Source of the DNA: Laguncularia racemosa
Taxonomy: Eukaryota; Streptophyta; Magnoliopsida; Myrtales; Combretaceae
Reading direction: 5' to 3'
DNA length: 64,000 nucleotides
Assembly: GCA_037954665.1 (NCBI GenBank)
Contig: JBBMOL010000091.1
Coordinates: 2,170,001 to 2,234,000, forward strand
Shown here: positions 1 through 11,366 of the stretch, piece by piece
How positions within the stretch are numbered: position 1 is the first letter of the stretch
Layout of the letters: every line of letters begins with the position of its first letter
The notes under the pieces: model-generated
Seen by the model: only the letters and a program-made list of their open reading frames with translations
Database searches by the model: none
Told to the model about the DNA's origin: nothing
Translations under genes and position numbers: made by a program

Positions 1-913
1 CATCAAACATCTAAGAGGACCTATCGATGGATTTTATACTGGGTTTGCCTCGTACCCAACGAGGTGCTGACTCCGTGTTTGTTGTAGTTGACAGGTTTTC
101 CAAGATGGCTCATTTCATTCCTTGCAGGAAGACCGCAGATGCACGAGCTATTGTACGGTTGTTCTTCAAGGAAGTGGTGCGGTTGCATGGAGTCCCAAAA
201 TCCATTACTTCCGACAGGGATAGCAAATTCCTCAGTCATTTTTGGAGGACTCTTTGGTATCTATTTGATTCGTCATTAAATTACAGTAGTACCGCTCATC
301 CCCAAACCGATGGTCAGACCGAGGTAACTAACAGGACCCTCGGAAATCTCATCAAAAGCATCTGTTGCGAGAAGCCGGGACAATGGGATCAAGCACTGGC
401 TCAGGCTGAATTCGTTTACAATAGTTCCGTCCACCGAACTATTGGGAGATCACCATTCTCGGTGGTATACACCAAGACACCACAACATGCGCTGGACTTG
501 CTCAAATTACCCAAGGATATGGTGGGTGATGTGGCGGCTAAACATATGACAGAACAACACCAAGCCACTACTGAGGAAGTTAAACAAAAGATAGAGGAGT
601 CCAATGCACGGTACAAAGGGGATGCAGATAAGCATAGACGGAAGAAGCTCTTTACAGTAGGCGATCAGGTCATGGTTTACCTCCGAAGATAACGTTTCCC
701 TGTAGGGAAATATGGGAAACTTCAACCCAAGAAGTACGGACCTTATGAAGTTGTACATAAGATAAATGACAACGCATATGTTGTACAACTCCCAGAAGAT
801 ATGAATATCTCCTGTACTTTTAATGTTGCGGATCTATCACCTTTTCACCCCGATGATACTCCTTTATATCCGGATGAGAACTCGGGGTCGAGTTCTCCAT
901 TAGTGGGGGAGAA
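1..913 (+). pseudogene. Ty3/gypsy pol 3' end: integrase core and C-terminal tail, broken
   Basis: Retrotransposon integrase, which inserts the cDNA into the host genome. The reading frame enters from outside the window. The core shows the DD35E triad: Asp in the MDFILGLP motif (codon at 30), Asp in ITSDRD about 60 residues on, and Glu in TDGQTEVTNR 35 residues later. Catalytic spacing is therefore intact. An in-frame stop (690-692) breaks the protein where relatives read RRERFPVG; translation resumes in the same frame with KYGKLQPKKYGPYEV and TFNVADLSPFHPDD, the usual tail after a gypsy integrase. A second stop lies at 12-14, where relatives have Trp just before the EDxSMDF motif. The frame runs on into the polypurine tract and LTR. 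The clade is not certain; the tail resembles chromovirus-type elements. Pseudogene status is clear from the stops. Confidence 0.9.
903..913 (+). other. Polypurine tract of the left-end gypsy element
   Basis: A G-rich purine run (GTGGGGGAGAA) lies directly before a TG dinucleotide that fits an LTR start. Plus-strand DNA priming sites of LTR retrotransposons sit in this position. It directly follows the integrase tail. Confidence 0.6.
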
Positions 914-1536
914 TGATGGAGACACGCGAGGCATGGGCAGACACACGGCTTGTGCCACGGCCGTGTAGTGTTTGGAAGGAACTCACAGAAGTATACACGG
1001 CCTCTACACACGGGCAGAAGCACAGCCGTATATTTTACCAGGATTTCCACAGAGACATACACGGTTTCCATACACGGCCGTGTATTCGATTAGGGTATCC
1101 CACAGAAGCATGCACGGCTCCCATACACGGCCTGGACACGGCCGTGTATTCGGACAGGAACTTTCACAGAATTATACACGGCTTAGAGGCACGGCCGTGT
1201 ATGAGACCGTGTACTAGGCTTGTCACTTGCCTAGAAATATACATGGCCTGGAGGCACGACCATGTATGCGACAAGTTATAGACGTGTATTTTATTATTTA
1301 TTTCCACGTGTACGCTTAGATTTTCCCCTTTTAGATATTTTACGGGGAAGTATAAATACCATTTTGTCAGATATGTTAGGGTTACGTTTTGTTTTATTAT
1401 CAAATACATTTTCGTGAGAGAATTTTCTCCTTTTTCCCGGTTGTGCGCAACCAGATTTGCATCAAAGAGTGTCTCTTTGTTGTGTGAAACCAATCCATAT
1501 TCAGATTCGTTTCGTTTCGCTTTCCGTGCTGCGTCA
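914..1536 (+). mobile_element. 3' LTR of the left-end Ty3/gypsy element
   Basis: Proposed LTR starting TGATGG after the polypurine tract and ending GCGTCA. A TATA-like TATAAATACC lies near 1351. The first half is an array of CACGGCCGTGTAT palindromes. The 5' partner LTR is outside the window, so the boundaries rest on the TG...CA ends, the polypurine tract and the promoter position. The open frame through 913-1281 is a by-product of the array and not a gene. Confidence 0.55.
956..1267 (+). repeat. Six CACGGCCGTGTAT-type palindromes at regular spacing
   Basis: Copies start at 956, 1021, 1073, 1137, 1190 and 1255, giving spacings of 65, 52, 64, 53 and 65. The unit therefore seems to be a dimer of about 117 bases. 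Four copies are near perfect; those at 1021 and 1255 carry substitutions (CACAGCCGTATAT, CACGACCATGTAT). Each is preceded by a related half such as TACACGGC or TACATGGC. The core ACGGCCGT is a perfect palindrome. Confidence 0.85.
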
Positions 1537-2897
1537 AAAATACATAAAGAAATTATAGTTATTAAAAAGTTACCGAAACATAAAAATGTATTTTTATTAA
1601 GATTAAGAAAAAGTCGATTAAAGTGTAAATCAAATTAAATCGTAATTCTCTTTTAAAAAATGGGTTGATTGGGTAAATTCAAACGTGAATGGGATTATTG
1701 TAACAGCCGTCGTTTATGACTTGACCAAGACGTGGATATCGCAATGGATACTGTAATTCCAAGGCCATGTAGCGCTTGATACAATAAGAATCTCCATTGT
1801 GTACATAATGGTCTCCTTACAAAACTCGGTCACATACAAGTGTCCGAAAAAATGCATTAAACATGGACATGTCAAAAGTTGTCCTATCTAGAGACTTAAT
1901 CATCTAGTTACAAACACAATCTGAATCTTCATGCCTCTCACAGCCCATCTTCCCAACCTTGGCAACGAGTTCCTTATTGTCTTACCGTTTGCAGCATCCT
2001 ATCCAAATCAAAGAATAAGCCTTACCTGCAACACATGCGATAAACTATTGGAATGTAAGCAAAACAACGGCTTTATAATATATATTCTCTCTCGTAGCTA
2101 ACACGACACAATAATACAATATACCATACGAAACGATTAAGAAGATGATTGTAAAACAAAAACATAAAATACAATACAGTATATGATATAAATATATAAT
2201 TATAATATAAATATACCGAACCCCGACTCATATGGCAAATTAATTAAAGAGGTTTTAAACCAGAAATTTACATAAACTTTCTGACCACATATATTCCCAG
2301 ATCAGGACAGTCACAAGATTTTAGTAAAAGGAACCTTGTCGTGTAACGTCACTAATGTGTTTTGATTTGAGTGCTGATAGGTTTTTCTCCCTTTTTCTTT
2401 GTCTCAATGCATATTGATCACACTGAAAGTATATTCTCGCAAATAGTACTTGGAACTACTCCATCTATGCATGTGAAGACAATTCAAGAACCTAGATCTT
2501 CTTAGAATGGGATTCGCATTTAGATTTGTTACACAGATTACTACTAAATGACCTCTAGGGTTTCTTTATCTAATTCTGTTTTCATCGAATCCCAAGTTGA
2601 CTAATCGGGTGTATGTTTGGCGGAACGAATAGAGTTATTTTTGTCTTCTTATACTAGTTTCCAATGACTATTGCACGAGCTAAAAGAGCATCAAAAGAAT
2701 TCTTTTTCCACTATTTGTTCCCATGTAAATGTAAAAATGACTATCTAAGCGTAGGAATTTCTTTTTTTTTTCTTCAATTTATATTTATTATTTAAAATTG
2801 TTAAACATAATATTCAATCAAAGTATTTACTATCTTATTTCTAAGTCTTATTTGTTGAAGTTAGTAAATTTAATAAGAAAAAATCCATCAGTATAAC
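1537..2897. other. Non-coding interval, nothing recognised
   Basis: AT-rich sequence between the gypsy 3' LTR and the reverse solo LTR. The part near 1700-2060 is less AT-rich and could be an old repeat, but I recognise no gene, terminal repeat or RNA. No long open frame is present. Confidence 0.6.
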
Positions 2898-3511
2898 TGT
2901 AACATCCCGAAACTAAGGATACATTACTACTCGCCTCATGTCCTTATCTTACAAGGATACGTTAAAGCTCTAAACTTATTATGATGCTTCTTACTCCAAT
3001 TATTCATAAAAATTTCAATTCAAATATATCAAATACTTTCAACTTGATATAAAAGCTTTTCAAACCATCATTCAAATCTTGAAAAAAGATTAACATTCAT
3101 TTTTAATCAACATCTAATACAAAAGAAGTCTATAAAACTCTAAATTAACATTCTCTAGATAATAATAACCATTGCATCCAAATAACAAAATTCTTCCTAA
3201 TTTTTAATCACCATAGTAATAATGATACCATCTTCTTCTTCTCTTTATGGTTCACCCAATCTTAGGTTATGTTCTAGGTTATCATCTCACTCAATACTTG
3301 CATAAAAAAAAAAAAATGTTCTTCAAAGGATGAGCTAATACTCAGTATGTATAACATAAGCACACAAGCATGAATAAACAAGAACATGTATTACATGCAT
3401 TATACAGCACTTAAACAGCAACAACCATTTCATGATATTATTTAAGTCCACAAGTAACAATAGGGTACTTAAGACCCCCTTAACACACTTAACAAATTAG
3501 AACATGAATTA

Positions 3512-3801
3512 GTGGTAAAAATTGCCACTACGGGCCTTACACCCATAATCTCTTAAATCACTTAAACTTGGTGGTGAGAATTGCCACTACAGCTTCCACA
3601 TCCATGATCACTTAAACCACTTAAACTTGGTGATGGGAATTGCTACTATAGGCCCCATACCAATGACACTTAATCTACTTAAACTTGATGATAAGAACTG
3701 TCACTACAGACCCCACACCCATGATCACTTAATCCACTTAAACTTGGTGATGAGAATTGCCACTACGAGCCCCTAACTCATAATCACTTAAACCACTTAA
3801 T
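3512..3801 (-). repeat. Five tandem units of about 59 bases inside the solo LTR
   Basis: Each unit reads roughly GTGATGAGAATTGCCACTAC, then a short spacer, then ATCACTTAAACCACTTAAACTTG (shown on the plus strand). Five units are visible. The related LTR at 59589-61527 has about three and that at 52855-54436 has one. Confidence 0.85.
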
Positions 3802-4235
3802 TCAACTTCCAACCTAAATCATTTCCAAGCACAACTCCACTAAGGACAACGTCACACAAGGATCATTGAGGTACTCTCTAGAGATTTGCCACTACAACCC
3901 CTAGGCCAAGCCAAACACATATAGCACACACTTAAACACTTAGGACAATTAATTCAATTAAATCATTTCAATATATATACTAACTTAAATAAGCTCAGAA
4001 CAGTACATAAGTTACACGTACCTTGAATCCTTGCCTTAAGCACATTTGGTCTTGAACTTAATCTAAGCTGAAATCTATACAACATCAATACATTCTTCTT
4101 AGTACTAATATAAAAATAGTATAATTCCTTAATTCTCTTAATCTATTAGATTATTAAAGTCTGGCTAACTATCTAGGTTATGTAAAAATTAGTTTAATTA
4201 GAAGTTAAATAGATATACAATTAAGTTATTTTTCA

Positions 4236-4556
4236 CTCAATATGGCCATGTTGGAGGCCGTGTAGCTTAATATGGGATAATACACGACCATGTCAAAGGT
4301 TGTGCACCTTTCTATAAGGTTTAGGTTTAACACGGGCGAGACATGGTTGTGTTAGGAATCCGTGTATCTCTTTAAAAGGTTTTGCGTTTGACATGAGAAT
4401 GAGACGACTGTGTTGGAAGGTTATATATCTCTCAGTACAGTTAGGTTTAACATAGTCAAAATACGGTCGTATAGCGAGGCTGTGTATCTCTTGGCACACT
4501 TGAGTTTAACATAGTCGAAACATGACTATGTAGGGAGGTCGTGTATTTCCCGGTAA
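4236..4556 (-). repeat. Degenerate 'acggtcgtgt' palindrome units in the solo LTR
   Basis: About five units of 60-65 bases, each with a gtTTAACA-G-C-GA-ACG core followed by GTGTATCTC. They correspond to the array at 53370-53500 and 60110-60360 in reverse orientation. The motif resembles, but is more decayed than, the CACGGCCGTGTAT array at 956-1267. Confidence 0.65.
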
Positions 4557-5094
4557 AAATTAGTGAATTCTAATTCCTCTATATCCCAATTCATCCTAAT
4601 CCAAATTTTTTTTTTCCTAGGTTTAATTTAACCCTAAAACATGTATTTCTAATCAATTAACATAGGTTAGATTACTTACATAAAAATTTCCGTGGATCAT
4701 ATCCTTGATTTATGGAATTTTGTGCTTGTTATGTCATTTCTCCATTTCCGAATTCTAGAAGAACAAGGTGATGTAATTGGGGGTAAATCTTTAATTCAAT
4801 ATTCTTGTTAACCATTTCATGGTAAAATCTTACCTAGAGGAAGTTGAATTCGAACCTTGTTGTCCTCCCCTTAGTTGTCTTTAGGTTTTTCTCTAGAAAG
4901 AGTTTCCAAAGTTTTCTTTGTTGTTTACTATATGAAATGACAAAATAGGATAATATTAGGTCATCTTGGACTTACATACTCCTACCCATAAAAGGCAAAC
5001 TTACCCTCCCAATTCCTAAAATATTTACATCTATATCCTTAATTTTATTTTATAATATATATATATTACATAAATAGAATTTCGGATATTTACA

Positions 5095-5533
5095 GTAACA
5101 TTAATCAATTCCATACTTCAAGTGTATAATTAAAAAAGAAAAAGTTTAGATAATGACTTTGATATTATTCCAAATTAAATTTATAAAGAATACAAAGCAA
5201 ATAGGAGAGACCTCAACAAGAATAGACCCTAAAAGAAGTTCTTGGAAAAAAATGAGAAACTTGAAACTATCCAAGAAATTGCCTTAAAAAGCAAGGTTCT
5301 TGGCACAAAAACAAAACAAAGAAACAAATTATGTATATATGGCCAATTCTGTTGCTCCAAATACATTCAAATCCTAACGATCTTTCTTTCTTAAATTAGG
5401 ATCCAAGCTTGATTCTCTAACACCCTGCATAGGGTTAAGCTTTAATCTTCTCCCATCCTGTCATCTAATATAATATTTTCTTCTAGTTTAGGAGCTGCCT
5501 TTTGGAATCAGATAAAGGGAAGAAGTAGGCATC
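5095..5533. other. Non-coding interval upstream of the NAC pseudogene
   Basis: AT-rich; may hold the former promoter and leader of the NAC gene. No convincing TATA box or gene was identified. Confidence 0.5.
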
Positions 5534-7067
5534 ATTAGGGAAGATGATAAGCTAGAATTGCCTCCTGGATTTCGGTTCCACCCAACCAATGAGCTTCAAA
5601 TTGCGTGAAACTCATGTAATTTATTTATTTATTAATTTAAAAGACCTAAAATCAAAATATGAGTAAAGTCAATGTAATATTTAATAAAAACTACTTATAA
5701 AATAAATCACGACCATATAAAAACCAAATAATAATAATAGTAAGTGTAAATAATCATCTTGACCGGGACTTCCATGCCCAAGCCATTATTGGAGTTGATT
5801 TAAACAAGAATGAACCATGGGAATTACAAAGTAAAGTTCTGAATACTTCTTGCATCTTACTCTTCTATACCTGCATTTTACTCTCTAGGCACTCTAAGTA
5901 CTGAAGGAACATAGAAATGTCCTAAAATACTAACTTCTAATTTTTGAACTTTTCTTAATGAAGTGAGGGCTAAAATGGGCGAAAAACAGTGGTGCTTCTT
6001 CTGTCTGAGAGATAGGAAGTACACAACTGGTGTGAGGACACAAATAGAGCTATTGATGCCTAGATACTGGAAAGCCACAGGCAAAGATACGGAGATACAT
6101 GGGAGGAAAGTCTTAGTTGGTATGAAGAAAACTTTGGTTTTCTATGTGGGAAGAGCTCCGGAAGGACAAAAGATCAACTGGATCATGCATGAATATAGGC
6201 TTGAAGAGAAGTATCCTGCATGTGATCTCCTCAAAAAAGCAAAGGTTCTCTGTTGTGGCTCCGTTTCTTCTGTACTTATTCTATGTTCTCGTACTAGCAT
6301 TTTGCTTTTTGATGTTGATACATGTGTATTAGACCTTGGTGAAAGTTTTTATTCACATGCTATTAGCATGATTTCATATATAGTTCTTCTGAAGTTTTAA
6401 AAATGGAAAGGGGAATGAAATACGAATTCACAAATACTCCATTGTTTCCTAGGTATGAATTCGATTAAACACAATGTTTTTCTTCCATTTTACAGAACAA
6501 ATGGGTCATACTCAGAATTTTCTATGAGGATTCCGATGGCAAAAAAAAAAAAAAAAAAACACAGTTATCAGCTTTAGATAGCTTGAGATTGAGTTCGTTG
6601 GGTCATGAAGTAGAATCCTTTGTGCTGCCTCCATTAATGGTGTACTCTCCATACATGACCAACAATGGTAACATGGGGGCATCCTGCTTCTCCCAACACA
6701 TTACCGATCATATAAAACAAGGCGCCACCAATGCCCCGGTTGGCTTCAGCATAGAGTTCTTATCTCCATCGGGTCGACATCTTAATTTTCCTCAAACACT
6801 GCCCGATCCAGGAAATTTGCAATGCCTGAATTCAGCTCTACTGCAGCAACAGGAATAGGAGCAGTATAATATAAGGTTGCTGCACCAGGATTCCAAGCAA
6901 GGAGTGAAAGCAGTTTACTCACAGAATACAACCTTAACACTGAGGAATTCGTTTGCAGCCATGATTCCGACATCTTACTGTGATCACAAAAAAAAAACCC
7001 GAATACAGAGGACTGACCTGCAGAAATTGATTATCTCCACATCTATTAAGCAATCTATCACTGGATA
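5534..7067 (+). pseudogene. NAC-domain transcription factor pseudogene (NAC100/CUC-like)
   Basis: NAC proteins are plant-specific DNA-binding regulators. Three eroded exons are visible. Exon 1 begins with LELPPGFRFHPTN (about 5552-5590) without an ATG (ATT at the expected place), then hits a stop at 5606. After an AT-rich stretch it resumes as IIGVDLNKNEPWEL (about 5782-5825). Exon 2 (about 5967-6230) gives AKMGEKQWCFFC, RDRKYTTGVRT, YWKATGKDTEI, VGMKKTLVFYVGRAPEGQ and NWIMHEYRLEEKYP, covering subdomains C and D. Exon 3 (about 6498 onward) reads NKWVILRIFYEDSDGKK and then a run of A; later LPPLMVYSPYM and ASCFSQHI match the variable tail of the miR164-regulated subgroup. A stop at 6856 and loss of the start, plus missing residues in subdomain A/B, show it is broken. 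Subgroup is an inference. Confidence 0.88.
6674..6694 (+). promoter_or_regulatory. Relic miR164 target site
   Basis: CCTGCTTCTCC at 6683-6693 is complementary to positions 2-12 of miR164 and encodes the SCFS motif found at this place in miR164-regulated NAC genes. The upstream half has mutated away from the usual GCACGTG. It is a fossil in a pseudogene and supports its subgroup. Confidence 0.6.
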
Positions 7068-8600
7068 GCATTTTGTGTATTAGAGATGTACCTGAGAATA
7101 AGCAAAAAAGGCTTGCTTGTGTTATAAACGGATAATAGAAAAGCTCACAAATTCAAGCGTGAACAATGAATTTGAGGTAATACATTAAAAGAAAATAAAT
7201 CTGCGGGTTCGAAAAATAAGAAAAATGGTAAAAGTCGCGAAGATCATGTTCTGAAGACCTCATTAAACTGATTTGGCTGCATTTGATAGGTATTATAGGC
7301 AACAATACATCATATGTGACGCGAGCATATGTTTCGAATGATGTTTTTGGAGCAGATATTTTGAACTGCCTGTCGAAAAAGAAAATTAGAACTTTGCTCA
7401 CAGAACAATCTTCGAACATGTAAACAAAAAACATACTTAAAGCTTGCAATATGATCCCACCCTTTTTCTCTTGGTGCAGCTGTTTTCCAGACGGGCACAA
7501 GCTACTCTGCTTTACCTGCACTCGCGTAGCAGTAAAACAGAAAACAAGAAAGACACAAAAGCTTAACACCACAAAGCAAGAAAGTATCTAGAGATGACAC
7601 TTATATAAGTTAAAGGACATGACTAAAATGGAAGAAACTAATGGTAATAAACTTACAACGAGAAAAACAATTGACGTCATGTATGATTTAATTACCATTG
7701 AAATGAGCAAAAGATGGTATCAGTTAATACGAGCTTTGATAATTATTGTATATGTTCAATAAAAATGCATGATGAGTCAAAATTGCTCTCAGTTCTTAAA
7801 CTATACAAATTAAGATAAGCCTAGTCAACACTAAGAAATAAAAAGAAAATTATAATCAAATTATCATCAACAAAACGGAAGTAGAAGCAGGCCGGTGACC
7901 ATCTTGCACGCGCACAAGCTGAGCAGTGTGAAGGCACCAATTACACTTTATTTGGCCCAATCCATGAGCATGAGCCCAGATCTTAGTCTGATGTTTATAA
8001 GGCAAAGAAAAGTTATCCATCAGATAGGGTTAAAAGGACCTAAATTCTTAAGTAATTTGAGATTTTACTTTTAAAACGTATGAACATTAACACCAATCTC
8101 CTACAATTTTAAAAGCTAAAAAGAAGTTTCCATGAGACAGCACTCTCAGTTAAAAGATTCAAGTGCAAAGCATCAAAAGTAGTGTCTTTTAAACTATTAA
8201 CTAAACGTAGAACCAACAAAACTATAGCTTTTTTATAAGCTAAAACCTTTTTAATAAGTTATAGTTCTCATTAATCACTTTACACTTTCTCAATTTTATT
8301 ATTCGATGTGGCTGCGTGCAAATAGTTCATACACTTAGTTCTTGTGGAAGGCTAATTAAGCCTTGGGTCTTAGAGCCCACCTTAGCTGGCCTCTTGTATG
8401 CATAAATATACACTTCAAGGATAATTGAGATAAATATGAAAAGTACATTTAACTCTTAAAAAATACATTTCATCATATCCTTCTTAGATAAAAGTGAATA
8501 TCTTTTAAGGAAAATCCACTTATCATAATTACCTCGTCACTTTCACACTATAAATAAATGATTACTTTATCAAGGTAAGAGACCAAAAACCTTTTACAAG
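7068..8600. other. Non-coding interval, nothing recognised
   Basis: AT-rich DNA between the NAC pseudogene and the Ogre-like element. Short open frames (for example on the minus strand at 7153-7572) show no familiar motif and have no supporting context. Confidence 0.55.
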
Positions 8601-10477
8601 TGTCGAGTCTAATTTTTTATTTTTTATTTATATTCTTAATCTAATTTATACTAGACCATATGCTCATCTAATATAAGTCCTCGACTTGAACTTGGAATTT
8701 TGTCTTATTTTTTGAGTCGCCACCCAACTGAAGTTGGGAAAGATTATTGAATTAGGACTAATTGATCAGATTAATCCTAATTTGAACAATTAGTCAGCGA
8801 GTTTCCTCTTTTCGTCTTTGTGAAAGAGGAAAGGAAAAACCAGAGTTCCTGGACTCGAGAGCTAACATATTAAAACCTTAAAGTTACCTTCTTATTCTTC
8901 TGAAATCTAAACCATATCCTAATGTCTTTTATTGTTATTTATTTTTTTTATTTTTTTATTTTTTTGTTTATTGATTAAAAGCAATTTATTCTAATATGGA
9001 AAATGATTTTTTTTAATTCTTTTTAGAATTGCCTCAGATGAGTGTGTACGCATCCGCTATTCAGGATCAAATGAGCCGTAGTTCACTTTTCATGAAAAAA
9101 AATAGTAGGTTTGTTAATTTTAATTATGCAATTAATTCTGGTTTACATTTTTATCATTTTTAGCATTTTTTGGAAAAAATTTAAGCCTAAGCTTGATTAT
9201 TTTATTTTATTGAAAAAATTAATTTTAGAAAAACTAATTTTGGATTTATTTAAGAAAAGGATTTCTCTAAGTGATAAGAAAATTATTTTTGTTTCTCTAT
9301 GATTAACCTACCTCTAATATTTTTTTTTTATTTTATTATTTTTTCTACCCTACACTAAACATAAAAATAATAAACTAATCTAAATTATTTATTTATTTAC
9401 CCTTTTTATTGTGAATAAATAAATAAATAAAATACAATAAATAAATAAAAGAAAACAGAAAATTCGACTTACTTGGATTCGGGTACAGTGTGCGGGTCGA
9501 GTCGAGTCGGATCAAGTCAGGTCGAACCACGGTGGCTGGAAATCCTCGTCGGCGGCGTTCTGGCGGCCCTTTTCGTCGAATGAGGGGTGTTTATGAGGCT
9601 TACGAGGATGAGGAACCTAAGGCCGGTGATGGTTGCTGTCGAAAACCTCCCCAGGTGGCATTTCAAGGCGGTGGTGATTGGCGGTCGTGCTCGAGAACTT
9701 CGGCAAAGCTTCAATCTCTCTTATTTTCTCTCTTTTCTCACTTTTGATCTGTGCTTTAGCTTCCTTACATCGTACTCTATTTATAAGCACCAGAAATCGA
9801 GCTGGATAAACTCATATTTCTTCCGATTGGGGCAAATCGAATTTCGATTGAAAAACCCATCTCCGATTTGTGTAAATCCTTCGATTTGTTGCGATTTGAT
9901 TCAAATGGGATGATGTTTATCCTATTTTAGTTAACGATTTAGTGAATTTCATGTAAAAATCACATCAAAACGGTCGAAATTCTAATTTTTCCTCACCGGC
10001 GATGATCTCGGACAGAGGTTGAAGACGATCACGCGCCTGGAGCGTGCGCTCCCTCCGTCCAATCACGAGCTGACACATATCCTAGGGGGAGACAAAAAAT
10101 TGCAAAATGTGGATTTGCTTCCCCAGCGTTTCTAACTCGCGATCGAGCCCCTTCCCCCTGTGCGCTAAGCCATGGTTCAGACCAGCTAGGCTAGCCCACT
10201 TACTCTTTTTTTTTTTTTTTTTACGCAAATTGCATATATGTGATGCAATTTTTATTATTTTTATATTATTTTAAAATTATAAAAATTTGTAAAAATTATT
10301 TAACTCCTTTTATTATTATTTCTACAATTATTTTCCAAAATTGATATATTTTCCCTATTTATTTTATTTTTTGAATATTTTTCCTATTTTTGCTAAATTA
10401 GAAGAAAAATAGTAAGAAATTAAAAAATTAAAAATTGACCATTATTAATTATTAGGGGCAAAAATGGGATGTTTACA
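8601..10477 (-). mobile_element. 3' LTR of the Ogre-like element
   Basis: Minus-strand reading starts TGTAAACATCCCATTTTTGC and ends TTAGACTCGACA. It matches 21119-22978 and the solo LTR 45737-47812. A TATA-like TATAAATAG (minus strand, near 9780) is a probable element promoter. The open frames at about 9490-9913 on the plus strand are antisense to the LTR and have no recognisable product. Confidence 0.9.
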
Positions 10478-10490
10478 GTTACCCCTCTTT
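10478..10490 (-). other. Polypurine tract of the Ogre-like element
   Basis: Minus-strand AAAGAGGGGTAAC lies directly before the TGTAAAC start of the 3' LTR, the expected plus-strand primer position. It fixes the element's orientation. Confidence 0.8.
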
Positions 10491-10990
10491 GTGGTAAAAT
10501 TTGCAAAACTTAACTATAAAGATAAGAAAAACACCATTTTGGCCTCTAGACTGAATGGATAACGCCTTGGTTTGGCTGGTTATCTGGAATTTGGTCTTTA
10601 GTAGGAAAATGCTCCATGATCTAATAATCCCACAAGTGCTTTGTGATGATTGGTATCACTCAGGAAATGGTCTTAAATAACTTAACAATCTGAATTAATG
10701 TATCCTCTCGAAAAGTGCTCTATAGGCTAACTAATCGACAATAGGAAACATCTCAATGATTGTTTAAGAGTGTGTTATTGTGATTGGAATAGATGATGAT
10801 AGGAAACGTCTTATCGGACTAGTAACCTTAAAGAAAAGATTGTCTCAGGAAGCGCTTTTATGAGCTGTTCACCTGTCAATAGAAGCGTCTAGCTAGATTA
10901 GCGACTGTTTGGGGAGAACTACCTTCAAAGAGTGTTCTCATGAGCTAACTAATCGATATCAACAAATTTGAAAAGTGTTCCTAGTCAATA

Positions 10991-11323
10991 GATTCGAAAA
11001 GTGCTCCTATGAGCTAACTAATCGACATATTTGAAAAGTGCTCCTATGAGCTAACTAATTGACATATTTAAAAAGTGCTCTTATGAGTTGTCTAATCAAC
11101 ATATTTGAAAAGTGCCCCTATGAGCTAACTAATCAATAGATTCGAAAAGTGCTCCTATGAGCTAACTAATCAGTAGATTCGAAAAGTGCTCCTATAAGCT
11201 AACTAATCGATAGATTCAAAAGTGCTCCTATAAGCTAACTAATCGATAAATTCAAAAAGTACTCCTATAAGCTAACTAATCAATAGATTCGAAAAATGCT
11301 CCTATAAGCTAACTAATCAATAG
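10991..11323 (-). repeat. Nine tandem copies of a 37-base unit
   Basis: Plus-strand unit: ATTCGAAAAGTGCTCCTATG followed by AGCTAACTAATCGATAG, repeated nine times with few changes (333 bases in all). Diverged copies extend upstream to about 10690. It lies in the 3' untranslated region between integrase and the 3' LTR. Confidence 0.9.
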
Positions 11324-11366
11324 TGGGAAGCACCTTCTTAAACTTGCAACCTTGAAAAATAAGGAT

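Larger units (their letters stand above)
2898..5094 (-). mobile_element. Solo LTR, reverse orientation, same family as the 52.9-61.5 kb element
   Basis: Read on the minus strand it begins TGTAAATATCCG and ends CGGGATGTTACA, matching the ends of the LTRs at 52855-54436 and 59589-61527. Shared internal blocks include the GTTAAAGCTCTAAA/TTAGAGCTTTAA end region, the repeated 'gaattgccactac' units and the degenerate palindrome arrays. No coding region adjoins it, so it looks like a product of LTR-LTR recombination. Flanking bases are ATAAC (2893-2897) and GTAAC (5095-5099), a four-of-five target-site duplication. At about 2.2 kb it is longer than its relatives here because it holds more tandem units. 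Confidence 0.85.

Noticed and set aside
913..1281. Open frame of 122 codons with repeated HGLDTAVY-like words
   Set aside because: It is the translation of the palindrome array in an LTR. The repeated peptide follows from the DNA repeat and the frame has no family resemblance.
9490..9913. Plus-strand frames inside the Ogre-like 3' LTR (and 22118-22339 in the other)
   Set aside because: They are antisense to the element, not conserved in frame between the two LTRs, and show no motif.
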